In this document: piece by piece, positions 12,061 to 24,666 of the stretch
Layout: every line of letters begins with the position of its first letter
Position numbering within the stretch: position 1 is the stretch's first letter
Source of the DNA: Ptychodera flava
Lineage: Eukaryota > Hemichordata > Enteropneusta > Ptychoderidae
Length of the DNA: 64,000 nucleotides
Assembly (NCBI RefSeq): GCF_041260155.1
Contig: NC_091932.1
Location: 8,709,304 to 8,773,303 of the forward strand
Direction of reading: 5' to 3'
The notes under the pieces: model-generated
What the model saw: only the letters and a program-made list of their open reading frames with translations
Told to the model about the DNA's origin: nothing
Database searches by the model: none
Translations under genes and position numbers: made by a program

Positions 12061-14264
12061 ATGGCTGCTGCTCCTGCACAAAAAGTTCTGGAAGAAATTG
12101 GTGAAGATTTCCTGTGTTGTACCATTTGCCTGGAGCAGTTCAAGTCTCCTAAAATTCTACCATGTCTGCATACGTTCTGCGAGGAATGTCTAGCCACACT
12201 GGTAAAGAAGACTGGCTCTCTAAACTGTCCAGAATGTAGACAACAATATCAGCTCCCTGTTGGAGGCGTGCCGGCAATAAAGGGCAACTTCTTTATGAGC
12301 AACCTGATAGAGATATTCAAGCATCGACTGGGGTCTATGCAGGAAGCCGAGATCAAGTGTAAAGGTTGCCAACAGAATACAGCCACTCACAGGTGTGTGG
12401 AATGCAAACATTATATTTGTGACAACTGTGTTAAGGTACACAGAAACCTACCATTCACACAGACACACCAGCTAATGAGCATTGAAGAATATGAAAAAGC
12501 CAAGTCAGACAGTCCAGTGGCCATACAAGCAGTGGAATATTGCAGTGTTCATCCAAAGAATGAAATTGAATTCTACTGTGAGACCTGTCAGGTACCTGTC
12601 TGTTCAAACTGCACCATTGTTACACACCACATGCCAGAACATGTACACAGAGACTTGAAAGATGCAGCGGATGAGTATCTTACAGAACTGAAAGCCATGG
12701 TTGACAAACTGAAAGTGAAAGAACAGGAAGCTGAAAACAACAAAACTCTGGCCAAGCAGATGCACAGTGATCTTACAGAGCAGTGCAGCAGAGAAGAAAG
12801 GAAGGTGAGAAAGAAAGCAGAAGAAATCATCGAGAAAATAAAGAGAGAAGAGCAGAGACTAATAGATGAGCTACAAAACAATTACACCATGAAAATGAAA
12901 ATAGCAGAAGTTGATATTGATGAGATTGAATTAAAACTTTGTAACATAAAGAGCGCATGCAGCTATGTAGAGGCACTGATGCATCATGGGAATGCGGCTC
13001 AACTTCTCTCCACAAAGGATGATGTTGACACTCGCATCAAGCAACTGACTACCATGGAAACTGTAGCAAAGGCTGAACATGAATACATCACATTCACACC
13101 ACATGATGAATTCTGTGAGCACGACATTCTGGGAACACTGAAATCTGATGTGTGTATTTCACGTTGTACAGTTGAAAACATTCCAAAACAACTCCTGAAA
13201 GGTGACTCTGCAGACCTACTGATCACAACCAGAGATTCCACAGGAAAGCAAATCATCCTTAAACAATCGGTGAGAGTTAATGTCAGTAAACCTGATGCAT
13301 CATGGGAAGAAATTGATGCAACCAATCACAGAGATGGCACACAAGGGGTTACAATAACAGCACAACTGGATGGAGAATATCAAGTTACCATGACAATAGG
13401 GGATCAATTAATACCAGGCTGTCCTATAATAATACCTGTCATCAAAGGATTGGTGGAGGCTGTTGGCAGTATGGGAAACGCTGAAGGACAGTTCAATGAA
13501 CCCTGGAGTGTGGCTGTAAACAAAGACAGAGACATTGTCACTGCAGATAGGGCCAATAATAGGTTGCAGATAACCACTTCAAAGGGAAAGTTTAAGAAAA
13601 TTTTGAAATTCGAAGAGTTTGAGAAGCCTTTCACACCACGTGATGTAGCTATATCAAGTGATAATACATACTATAGTTTAGATGACAACAATAAGCAAGT
13701 AGTTATGAGCAATGAGAATGGAAATGTCGTCGAGTGCTTTGGACACAATGAGTTGACAGATCCATATGGCATCGCAATTAGTCCGGTAGATGGCAATGTC
13801 TATGTCACAGACAAGGGTGATCATTGTGTTAGGGTTTATACAAAACATGGCAAATATCTAAGGTCATTTGGGACATATGGTAAAGGTCACAGGGGATTAA
13901 ATAGGACCTGGGGTGTTGTCATAGGAAGTACTGGAATGGTATTTGTAGCAGACCATGGTCACCAACGTATCCATGTATTCAATTCACACGACCAGTATTT
14001 GTATTCCTTTGATTGTCGTCTTGTAAATGGGAAGATGGGATACCCAATGGGAATATCAATTGATAGTGATAAATATGTCTATGTTACTACTGATAACCCA
14101 AGCAGTCTTTGAAGTTTGAGAGTAGTGGCAAGTTTGTTTGTCGTATTGATAGTGAAAGTGATGGGCTGCAGTACCCCACTGGTATAGCACTGACAGATGA
14201 TGTACCTTGCAGGGTGGTTGTAGCCGACTGTCACAACCACAGCATCAAAGTATTTGTACAGTGA
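12061..14264 (+). CDS. TRIM-NHL E3 ubiquitin ligase (TRIM2/3/71-like), single exon, 3' frameshift
   Basis: The protein has the full TRIM-NHL order. A C3HC4 RING spans residues 20-59 (C20, C23, C35, H37, C40, C43, C56, C59). B-box 1 spans about 100-136 and B-box 2 about 161-196. A Lys/Glu-rich coiled coil covers about 198-310, a filamin-type Ig domain about 355-463, and NHL repeats run from about 466. The family transfers ubiquitin and often binds RNA or protein partners through the NHL propeller. The first frame ends at 14112 after 683 residues. Moving one base at about 14095-14100 opens 54 more codons, to the stop at 14262-14264. These encode a good last NHL blade (YPTGIAL...VVVADCHNHSIKVF), so one base appears lost. 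The joined length, about 735 residues, matches TRIM2/3. No introns are present. The subfamily is uncertain. Confidence 0.9.
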
Positions 14265-14273
14265 TAACATCAC

Positions 14274-14279
14274 AATAAA
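14274..14279 (+). terminator. Polyadenylation signal of the TRIM gene
   Basis: AATAAA lies 10 bases after the frame-corrected stop codon (14264). Its closeness supports the view that the second frame, not the stop at 14112, is the true gene end. Confidence 0.5.
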
Positions 14280-16558
14280 TTATGCTACACTGTGTTTTTT
14301 GATTGATGTTGGCAAATAAGAAGCTGAGAACCATTTTGAGGAGATGGTATATTTCACCATGTCTGCCAGTAACACCATTAAATGTATTATATTTTATGAT
14401 GGATAGCAAATACTTGTATTTCCATTCATTAGTATTAGATTGGGGTTTGCTGTTATTAGATTTTCTTTCTACAAAAATCTTCAATAATGTCAAAAAGTAC
14501 CAGGTCAAACACAGGTGTATCATGATTCAATGAAAACACTTGAAAAATATATAAAATATCACTTTCCCTTTTTCTTACAATTAATTCTTTCATTGCTGTT
14601 TTTTAATGTCTTTATTAAATTCACTTGTTTGTACAAGGAGTGGAGTTTTAGCACATAACAAAGAAGTTACTGATAATGTGCTGCAATATTTTCTTTGGAT
14701 TTATATTTTCATTTAGTAACTTTTAAACAAGAAATGAGAACAATTCCTTTTTTCTTCTTCTGCCTTGAGTACGTTCACCGTTTTGTACACAAAGTCAACT
14801 TCAAACACAAAGTGGAAGTTGTGCACTGTATGCATTCATTATGTTTTGAACAAATTTTAGTCCAAACTTAATCTCAGCTGTCGACAATAACCTACTAGTA
14901 GATATTTACACACATACCAGGTAAAGCTGTGTTAACATGTAAACATAATAGATTTTAAGAGCTGAACAAGAAGCAATTTTATGATCAGCAAAAACAGGAA
15001 ATATATCAAAGTTAGAGTGAGTGGAACATTAATAAAAGTTTATTTTGGGAAGACATGAGATTTCCATTGCAATCAGTGCTGAATATTTTAAATTAAATGA
15101 TGAATCTTTTTGACTTGTATTCTCTAAACTAATTTAAGATTGCAAAAATGTATAAAACATGATAGCTACAGACAAGCAATACATGATCAGTAGATCTGAA
15201 ATAATTTATGATTTGATAATATGATGTAAAATCATAAATGTTGGTATCAATATTGCCATACATTTAGTTAATGCAGAGAGATGTGGAATACAGATTATTT
15301 TATGTAAGATTGTATACTTTGATATAATAATTGGAATTAAACAGAATAATGTGCCTCCATATGATATGCATCATATTATCCATGTCTGTGTGTCTGTGTG
15401 TGTCTGTGTGTGTTGCTGTTCACATATTCTGGTGTGGGGAATGAACTTTGTCCACAGTACAGGACTGACATTCTACCATAGAAAAGCTATACAGGATTAT
15501 AGTACCATGGTACTGAAAGAATTCAAACAGAACAAGACAGACATGGTAATCTGTAGTCACTACATGTGTAAAATAAACCAAGTTGGTGGGCATGCCATGT
15601 ATCCGATATGCATGCACACCATCTTGGATATTTTTTACACATTGACAACAGATTACCATGTGTGTCCCGTTTTAATCCAATCACCACCATGGTACTACCC
15701 AACTTTAATGTTTGCAATGGGGAAAGAGGAACAGTGATCCGGTGTACATGAAAATGGAGATTTTAAGGTGTAAATAAAGTGATTCATGTTGAGAGCTTTT
15801 TCAATTTGCACTTGCATGGCATTGTATTTCAGTATGTACTAATAGTTGTCTCATATCATCTGTATAAAAGTCCATGTTTTACAAATGACCAGGTGGAAGA
15901 TAAAGCACACACGTTTCTCAAACAAACGATGTGTACAACTTATGTGATGCTATCTGGTTCTAGTGTATTTCAAATAATACCGTACACTTCACACTAATGT
16001 CACAAAGTTACCAATGTCAGTAAAGTTTTGTAAATAATTGCTGAATCACCACCAGAAAATCAAATTCACGGCCAACTAGAACAAACGTTCTGGTGATTTC
16101 ACTTACTTGCCAACAAGAATTTCAAAAGCAGAATACTGAACAACTTTCATTGAAGGAGGCCATTGGAAAAAGTCACAATTTTGCAATGGCTTTGATAATC
16201 AAATGCAAGGCAAGTTAAAGCAGAAATTATTACAGTACCTTCAGTACATTTTTTCATAAGTGTTGGCAATCATAGCAACCTATGTAATGTATTCAATGTA
16301 TCAAATTTTATTTTTTGTGTAAAACTTTATACTGCCTGTACGACATTTTAGTGCAGGTATTTTTCCCTCGGATTCTAATGAGACTGTTCGCGAGGCGAGT
16401 TTAGCTCTATTGACATCATAGGAGATGGAAAACCAGAGTTAGCTTGGTTTACCGTTGAAAATACCAGGATATACAAGGCAAGGCAATGTGTAGGTTATTG
16501 AAATAACATTGCCAGTTTCTTAGTAAATTCATTTCCAATTAATAAACACAAACAATAA
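14280..16558. other. Intergenic, no gene seen
   Basis: AT-rich sequence apart from the hairpin repeat at 15500-15697. Open frames around 15350-15740 on both strands are produced by that hairpin and by a TGTG/TCTG-rich patch and have no recognisable content. Confidence 0.55.
15500..15697. repeat. Hairpin (MITE-like) element
   Basis: The two halves are inverted relatives. TAGTACCATGGT at the left end matches the reverse complement of ACCATGGTACTA at the right end. Further in, ACATGGTAATCTGT and GTGTAAAATA pair with their inverse forms, with the centre at GCATGC near 15600. No coding content. Confidence 0.7.
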
Positions 16559-16976
16559 GGCCAAGAAAAATAAAAAGTTTGTTTCTCATCCTCGCACGCC
16601 TCAATTCAGACCCACCATGTCAACCTTTTTTTCTGCTAATGAGGAAATAAAATAATAAAAAAAACGCAAAAATATATGACGACAGTGCTGTATAAAACAG
16701 AACTGTCAACAAAATAACTGACACTAACATTCCATTCAGACCTGTACACATACAATGTATGTCACTGCTATATTAAGCTGTCAAAACTGTGCATTGCTTC
16801 AAAAGTCAAACCACGAACTGTGCAATACAAAATTACTAAAGCAACACTGCTCTACATTTGTTTTAGCGCATTCTCATTGGTTGAAAAATAAAAAATATTG
16901 AGAAGAAAAAATCTATGTCCGCATCATTTTTGCTATATGTCTAGGATGAGAAACAATCTTTTTATTTTTCTTGGCC
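16559..16976. mobile_element. PIF/Harbinger-type MITE
   Basis: It has terminal inverted repeats of about 38 bp starting GGCCAAGAAAAATAAAAAG, with one or two mismatches between the ends, and is flanked on both sides by TAA (16556-16558 and 16977-16979). A 3-bp TAA target duplication and a GGCC start are known features of PIF/Harbinger elements. At 418 bp without a coding frame it is non-autonomous. Confidence 0.8.
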
Positions 16977-16979
16977 TAA

Positions 16980-18460
16980 GGCATTGGCTATCCAAACATT
17001 GATGCATTATTTGTATCAAATGCTAGCATTCACACTAGATTTGCCATGGTAACAGATTGTAGATTGGCTCATAAAATGATCGTATTAGGGAACTATTTCC
17101 AGACTTAGGTATTTACAATTCATTCTTCATCAATCCTAACAACATTAACACAGCAGACTTGGCAAAGTACTGTCAACTAGATGTCACAGTGTTTTCAACA
17201 TTGTATTTTATTAAAGGGGCAATTAGAATGACTGTACTTATCTGATCATTAATTTGTGGTGAAAATGGCAGAGAGTACATTTTTTATTTACCAAGTTGGG
17301 TCCATAGTTACAAATTATCACCGATGAAAGGATCACAGAGGACATAATCTTTTGACCTATTCCAGGCAATGCAGTCATTTTTTGCACCCGAACAGGGATA
17401 TAATTTTTATTCTCTTTGCAAAACAGAAGTTGGAAGTGTATTTATTGGAAAGCTGTTTATGGTCTTTAATTCTTTGAGTGCCAAGGTAGATTTTTGTCCC
17501 CTTTTATAAATATGGTGATCCAGTCAGTTTTTTTCAGATTTCTCAGATTGTTTTTTTCAGATTTTTGCCAAAATTTTGATAAAAAACTGTAGCCAATGAA
17601 ATGTGATGTCCATTTGGTCCAAAATTATCAATAAAATTACAGAAAAATTCATAAAATGGTAAGATGTTGCACTAAAATTTTGGTGGGAAAAATTACAACA
17701 CTCAAAGGGTTAATTCAAACTTAGAACTATGGCTTTCAATCAATCAATCTTGACACTGAATTCATTGCCTTGGTTCATGTTCAAACTCACAAGTCTTTGA
17801 TCTGTTGTTTTGACAAGTTCTAACTATCAGTATTTATCAGTGTTCAGGGAAGCTTATTGTGTCAGTGTTCATGTAACATGTGTAACTATGACACATAATA
17901 TTGATCACTACCTTTACCAAATTTGTAAATGGATTCTGTGAATTTGAACTTGAATCCACGCAATATATTTAGCATCAAGATAGTACAGAAAGTGTCATTA
18001 TTGTTGAACTGTTAGTTTATGAAATCCACCAATCTAAAACTGGTCTGGGGATGAAAAGTTTGTGAGTTCAAACCTTACCTTACTGAGATTGCCAGCAAAA
18101 GTTTTCTCTCGCAGTATGGAAGTCTTGATGTAGACAGGCTCCCTGTGACAGGTGGAATATATACTTGTATAACTGTACATACGCCAGACTGATTAAGAAT
18201 CTTGAACATAACACACATATATAAGTTATCAAACAAATAGATTGTTGGGAAATGATGATTGTAGAACAAAAACATCTTTGGTCTCAAAATGAATTTACAA
18301 AATAGCTGCACGGCAACTTCTATATGGAAAATGTATATGTTTAAATATGAACACATATACAGCCATATTGATGATGCAAATCTCTAACAATAAGAACTGA
18401 CTGATTTGAAAACTGACATGCTTCCCTAACTTTGTGTTGTCATTTACATGGCTGAATCTA
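16980..18460. other. Intergenic, no gene seen
   Basis: AT-rich non-coding sequence. A frame at 18075-18356 on the minus strand has no recognisable motif and I do not call it. Confidence 0.5.
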
Positions 18461-18467
18461 TCCTTGG

Positions 18468-18503
18468 AGGTCACAAAAGGTCATTTGAGGTCACAAAAGG
18501 TCA
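18468..18503 (+). promoter_or_regulatory. Four AGGTCA half-sites at 4-base spacing
   Basis: AGGTCA occurs at 18468, 18478, 18488 and 18498, separated by CAAA, TTTG and CAAA. Direct repeats with a 4-base gap (DR4) are the known binding arrangement for thyroid-hormone and LXR-type receptor dimers with RXR. A simple duplication of a 20-base unit could give the same pattern, and no gene start is visible nearby, so function is only a suggestion. Confidence 0.3.
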
Positions 18504-18949
18504 TTCATTGTTCATTTTCATCAGAGAGTGCTATTTGCTTTTACACAGAATGCTGACAGAGCCTGTCCTTACTATTCAAGTTTCTTTTGAAATCAAAGAC
18601 TTAGATATGGCTTTCTAAGATATTATGAAATAGTATTGCCATACCTGCATGCAAAACATTGCAAACGTCTCTTCAATTTTTCGGGTGTACATTGTATTAA
18701 CTGTTCAAAATTGATGCATCAAGTGATCCCTTCATTTTCCAGTAGCACACTGCAAGGTGATGACATAGGCTTCATTTTATTCCAATGTTATTGCTGTAAG
18801 GCTGAATGAGAATAACAAAGACTGAAAATTATGACTGAAATAGTAATTTGCAAACTTGAACCTGGGGCCTGGCAAGTTGCCAGTGTAGTACTAAGTACAG
18901 GTGCAGCCAACAGAGCTATTCATCAAAAAAAGCTATTGATCTGGAAGCA

Positions 18950-19570
18950 ATTTTTGAGGGCAGGGGGAATTTTAATTTTGCTAGGGCAGGCGACATATTT
19001 TTAGGTGGCAGGGAGCAAATTTAGTTTTTATTGTCCAGCAGGGAGATATTGGTTGATTGTCCTGGGGACAGGGCTTGGGGAAAACGAGGAGAGGGGAAGC
19101 TACTTTTAAAACGGGGACAGGGAAATTTCAGCCAAGGTGGTTCCGGGGATGGTGACACAGTGCAAGTGAGTACTTATACATTTTAAAGGTAACCCAGACT
19201 ACTTAGCCTATCGAGTGACCCCACATCTCACTCTATGTACTGCGAGATGGAAACCAAATACAAGGCCACTGCAGTATGTGTCTGCATGGAAATGTTAATT
19301 TTTAGGGGATTTTTTTTTCTCAGGGCAGGGGAAAATCGACAGTTTTTTCATCACAGGGTAGGGTAGCTTCATGTCTGCAGGGGAAATGGAAAGAGTAAAA
19401 TTTTAGGGGAATTTTTTCGACGGCAGGGAAAATCGGCAAGTTTTTTTTCGCCACAGGGCAGGGGAGCTTTACACATTCACAGTGGGGAGGGGAAACAGGC
19501 AAAAATATGTGTGGAGCGATAAAAATGAAGTTTGAGTGCGGCAGGGTAAGTAGAAAAATTTTCAGTTGGA
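18950..19570 (+). repeat. G-rich degenerate repeat (CAGGG/AGGGGA runs)
   Basis: The plus strand has many GGG and GGGG runs in a loose ~115-bp pattern, best seen at 19310-19500: CAGGGCAGGGGAAAATCG, a T-run, then CAGGGNAGGG and AGCTT. It contrasts with the AT-rich surroundings. Close-spaced G-runs such as 19050-19130 could form G-quadruplexes. No gene. Confidence 0.5.
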
Positions 19571-19864
19571 GGGCAAATTACGAACAGCTAATTAATTACC
19601 CTAATGACTTAAAATTTGTCAGTTCACATTACTTGTCATGTACATATATCTTATCATAGTAAGGACCCCTTTAAATGTGTATTGTTCGTTGGCTGCACCT
19701 TTAAGTACTGCAAATGTGTATACCCATAGACGGTAGAAGGGTGAAGAGCTCCCCCCCCCCCCACACCGCTACTTTCTAGGTTATATAACCACACTGGCCA
19801 CAGGCATTCGCCTCGATTGCGAGCAAGCCGTCACTGATGCAGTTATGATGGGGAGGTGAGGCAG

Positions 19865-19950
19865 TAGCCCTGCGTACAGGTCTTTGTGTTCCCGGCGTAT
19901 AATATAACGGAGGCCGTAGCCGGGAACACACAGACCTGTACGCAGGGCTA
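19865..19950. repeat. GC-rich hairpin 1
   Basis: Arms of 32 bp at 19865-19896 and 19919-19950 are inverted repeats with a single mismatch, around a 22-base loop. The outer part of the stem, TAGCCCTGCGTAC, is shared with the neighbouring palindrome at 19965-20062. Confidence 0.9.
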
Positions 19951-19964
19951 GCGGGGCAGTAGCC

Positions 19965-20062
19965 CTGCGTACGATGCTGTGTGTTCCGCTACAGCTAATA
20001 GCCCCGCTCACTGTGGTGAGCGGGGCTATTAGCTGTAGCGGAACACACAGCATCGTACGCAG
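19965..20062. repeat. GC-rich perfect palindrome (hairpin 2)
   Basis: Arms 19965-20011 and 20016-20062 match over all 47 bases around a 4-base TGTG loop. Such a perfect GC-rich stem in an AT-rich region implies a recent origin or active upkeep. The reading frames through it (19781-20228, minus) are by-products of the symmetry. Confidence 0.95.
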
Positions 20063-20486
20063 CAGGGCTAGCGGGGCAGTACCTGTGCTTCGATCTCCTT
20101 GACCTACCTCCGTGATGAATGGACCGAACGCAGGTGATTTCACGTAACAGGCTCCGATTTGTTCCACATCGATATGGAAATAAGAAAATGAAATGACTGC
20201 TTCGAACGCGAGCGAGTTTACATCTCAACCTTTGACCCTGATTGCATTGACCTGATCAGCGCGGTTGGACAGTGAGGGCGCCAGAAAGTTGAGTTTCGTA
20301 AAGGCTGGATATTAAACGTACTTACTTCACAGTTATGTAGTGCTTCACGTTAATGGTAGACATATCTACTATCAAAGAAAATTTTTGTGAATAAATTTTA
20401 TTTTCCTTTTTAAAAAAGCCGGATAACGCATATATAAATGCATTACATACGTTCATTAATCTATTCATCCATGTAGGCATGCATTA

Positions 20487-23400
20487 TAGTCCGTGGGCTA
20501 GAGGGGGTCTACGTGCCCCCCCCCCCCCCCCACAGGATAACAAACCTGTATTTTTCAGAACCCTTGGGATCCCTAGAATACGAAATGGAATTTTAACAGG
20601 AAAAATATAGGGACGCAATAGCTGTTATGGTCATGTTTTGAAGGGTACCGCAAAATCACGATTTTTCAAGCCAAATGCATTTTCGTCAAATCTGTCTTCT
20701 TGTAAGTCATGTGCTGAGCTCATTTTTTAACATAACCTCACTTGTTTGGTATCATTAGAAAGGGAATTTATTCGTCTATAAGATGACATATTGCACTATG
20801 CAATGTCTTCTACAGTTTTTGTCAAATATGACCAAAACGTACCCCTTACCCTAAAATTTAACATTGCAAATTACAGTAAAACTCAAATTCTACCAATTTT
20901 TTAGGTAGGCATAATAAAATATGCATTGCTTTGTCTGAAATCTGTTTTATTTGATACAGGGACATGTTAGAAATATGAAATAGACTTTTAACAGAAAAAT
21001 ATTGGGAATCTACAGCTGTAACAGTCATATTTTGAAGGGTACCGCAAAATAACAGTGTTGCAGATTTGCATGCATTTTTGTTTAATTTGTCTTCCTATAA
21101 GTTATCTGCTGAGCTTGTTTTTGAATATAACCTGGCTTGTTAGGTATCATTAGAAAGATAATTTACTAATCTTTAGAATGACATATTGTAACATGCAATA
21201 TCTTCTGTAGTTTTCATGATATCTAACCAAAACTTACCCCATACCCCAAAGTTTACATTGAAAATTTCAGTCATAGCTAAAACCAAATTCTACCATTTTT
21301 TTAGCTTGACACAAAAATATGGCCGTTTTTGCTATTAAATCTATTTTATTTGGTACAGGGACATGTCAGAAATATGAAATAGACTTTTAACAGAAAAAAT
21401 ATTGGGAATCTACAGCTGTAACAGTCATATTTGAAGGGTACCGCAAAGTAACAGTGTTGCAGATTTGCATGCATTTTTGTTTAATTTGTCTTCCTATAAG
21501 TTATCTGCTGAGCTTGTTTTTGAATATAACCTGGCTTGTTAGGTATCATTAGAAAGATAATTTACTAATCTTTAGAATGACATATTGTAACATGCAATAT
21601 CTTCTGTAGTTTTCATGATATATAACCAAAACTTACCCCATACCCCAAAGTTTACATTGAAAATTTCAGTCATAGCTAAAACCAAATTCTACCATTTTTT
21701 TAGCTTGACACAAAAAATCTGGCCGTTTTTGCTATTAAATCTATTTTATTTGGTACAGGGACATGTCAGAAATATGAAATAGACTTTTAACAGAAAAAAT
21801 ATTGGGAATCTACAGCTGTAACAGTCATATTTTGAAGGGTACCGCAAAGTAACAGTGTTGCAGATTTGCATGCATTTTTGTTTAATTTGTCTTCCTATAA
21901 GTTATCTGCTGAGCTTGTTTTTGAATATAACCTGGCTTGTTAGGTATCATTAAAAAGATAATTTACTAATGTTTAGAATGACATATTGTAACATGCAATA
22001 TCTTGTGTAGTTTTCATGATATCTAACCAAAACTTACCCCATACCCCAAAGTTTACATTGAAAATTTCAGTCATAGCTAAAACCAAATTCTACCATTTTT
22101 TTAGCTTGACACAAAAAATATGGCCGTTTTTGCTATTAAATCTATTTATTTGGTACAGGGACATGTCAGAAATATGAAATAGACTTTTAACAGAAAAAAT
22201 ATTGGGAATCTACAGCTGTAACAATCATATTTTGAAGGGTACCGCAAAATAACAGTGTTGCAGATTTGCATGCATTTTTGTTTAATTTGTCTTCCTATAA
22301 GTTATCTGCTGATGTGCTGAGCTTGTTTTTGAATATAACCTGGCTTGTTAGGTATCATTAGAAAGATAATTTACTAATCTTTAGAATGACATATTGTAAC
22401 ATGCAATATCTTCTGTAGTTTTCATGATATCTAACCAAAACTTACCCCATACCCCAAAGTTTACATTGAAAATTTCAGTCATAGCTAAAACCAAATTCTA
22501 CCATTTTTTAGCTTGACACAAAAAATATGGCCGTTTTTGCTATTAAATCTATTTTATTTGGTACAGGGACATGTCAGAAATATGAAATAGACTTTTAACA
22601 GAAAAAATATTGGGAATCTACAGCTGTAACAGTCATATTTTGAAGGGTACCGCAAAGTAACAGTGTTGCAGATTTGCATGCATTTTTGTTTAATTTGTCT
22701 TCCTATAAGTTATCTGCTGAGCTTGTTTTTGAATATAACCTGGCTTGTTAGGTATCATTAGAAAGATAATTTACTAATGTTTAGAATGACATATTGTAAC
22801 ATGCAATATCTTGTGTAGTTTTCATGATATATAACCAAAACTTACCCCATACCCCAAAGTTTACATTGAAAATTTCAGTCATAGCTAAAACCAAATTCTA
22901 CCATTTTTTAGCTTGACACAAAAAATCTGGCTGTTTTTGCTATGAAATCTATTTTATTTGGTATAGAGACATGTCAGAAATATGAAATAGACTTTTAACA
23001 GAAAAAATATTAGGACTCTACAGCTGTTGCGGTCATATTTTGAAGGGTGCCGCAAAATCACAGTGTTGCAGATTTGCATGCATTTTTGTTAAATTTGTCG
23101 TCTTATAAGTTATCTGCTGAGCTAGTTTTTGAATATAACCTGGCTTGTTAGGTATCATTAGAAAGATAATTTACTAATCTTTAGAATGACATATTGTAAC
23201 ATGCAATATCTTGTGTAGTTTCATGATATATAACCAAAACTTACTCCATACCCCAAAGTTTACATTGAAAAATGCAGTCATAGCTAAAACCAAATTCTAC
23301 CATTTTTTTAGCTTGACACAAAAAATATGGCCGTTTTTGCTATGAAATCTATTTTATTTGGTACAGGAACATATCAGAAATATGAAATAGACTTTTAACA

Positions 23401-24625
23401 GAAAAAATATTGGAATCTACAGCTGTAACAGTCAGATTTTGAAGGGTACAGGAAAATCTCAGTATTCCTGACTTGTGTGCATTTTTGTTGAATCTATCGT
23501 CTTTTAAGTCATCTGCTGAGCTTCTTATAGAATATAATGTAAGTTGTTAGGTATCATTAGTAAGATTATTTACTAGTCTTTAAAATGACATATTGTAACA
23601 TGCAATATCTTGTACAGATTTTTATGAAATATGACCAAAACTTACCCCATACCCCAAAATTTACATCGAAAACTACTGTCATAGCTACTGTCAAATTCAA
23701 GCAATTTTTTACGCAGACATAAAAAATTAGACAATTTTTTGTATGAAATCTGTTTTATTTTATATTTTGCCATATCAGAAATATGAAATGAACTTTTAAC
23801 AGAAAAATATTAGGATTCTATAGCTGTAACAGCTGTATTTTTAAGGTGATAGCAAAATCTCAGTATTCCTGATTCGTATGCGTTTTTGTTAAATCTGTCA
23901 TCTTATAAGTCGTCTACTAAGCTTGTATTGATTATAACTGAGTTTGTTTAGTATCATTGACAAGGTAATGAATATTCTTTACAATGACATATTGTAACAG
24001 GCAATATCTTGTATATTTTTCATGGAATATGACCAAAACGTACCCCATACCCCAAGGCTTATATTGAAAGTACTGTCCAGTCATAGATAACGTGATCAAA
24101 TTCCGTGAATTTTTAGCTAGACATGATAAAAATAGCTCTGTTTCGGTATTAAATCTGTTGTATATGGTACTGGGTCATGTCAGAAATGTGAATAGACTTT
24201 TAACAGAAAAAATATTTGGACTGTATGGTTGTAACAGCCATATTTTGAAGGGAAATGCAAAATCGCAGTACCGCAAACTGGCACCTTTTTTGTTAAATTC
24301 TTCTTCTTGTAAGTCATCTGCTGAACTATTTTGTGACACAACCTGGCTTGTGAGGTATCATTAGTAGGGCAATTTATTCTTCTTTAAGATGACATATTGT
24401 AATATACAATGTCATTCATAGTTTTCCTGGAATATGGTCAAACTTTACCCCATACCCAAAAAGTTCAAATCGCAAATTACGGCTTATCTTAAATTCTACC
24501 ATTTTTGCTGCACATAATACAAAAGGCAATTCTTGTTTAAAATCTGATTTATTTGTTACAAAAGTATGTCACAAGATGATAAAATTTAGTAGCCATTTGG
24601 ATCATTTTTGGAGGGGGAACCCATA
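20487..24625 (+). repeat. Foldback left arm, about ten ~400-bp units
   Basis: The GAAGGGT marker falls at 20640, 21034, 21433, 21834, 22234, 22642, 23042 and 23441, then in weaker form near 23842 and 24247. Units between about 21.0 and 23.3 kb are almost identical to each other, while the first unit and those nearest the apex are diverged. Confidence 0.9.
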
Positions 24626-24666
24626 TATTGCAAATGTATGTGTTTCGGCAAATTTGCCCTGATACC

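Noticed and set aside
12006..13634. Several minus-strand frames opposite the TRIM gene
   Set aside because: They are shadows of the TRIM coding strand with no motif of their own.
19781..20228. Minus-strand frames of 128 and 77 codons
   Set aside because: They cross two hairpins and a GC-rich patch, and the peptide is a mirror of the palindrome.
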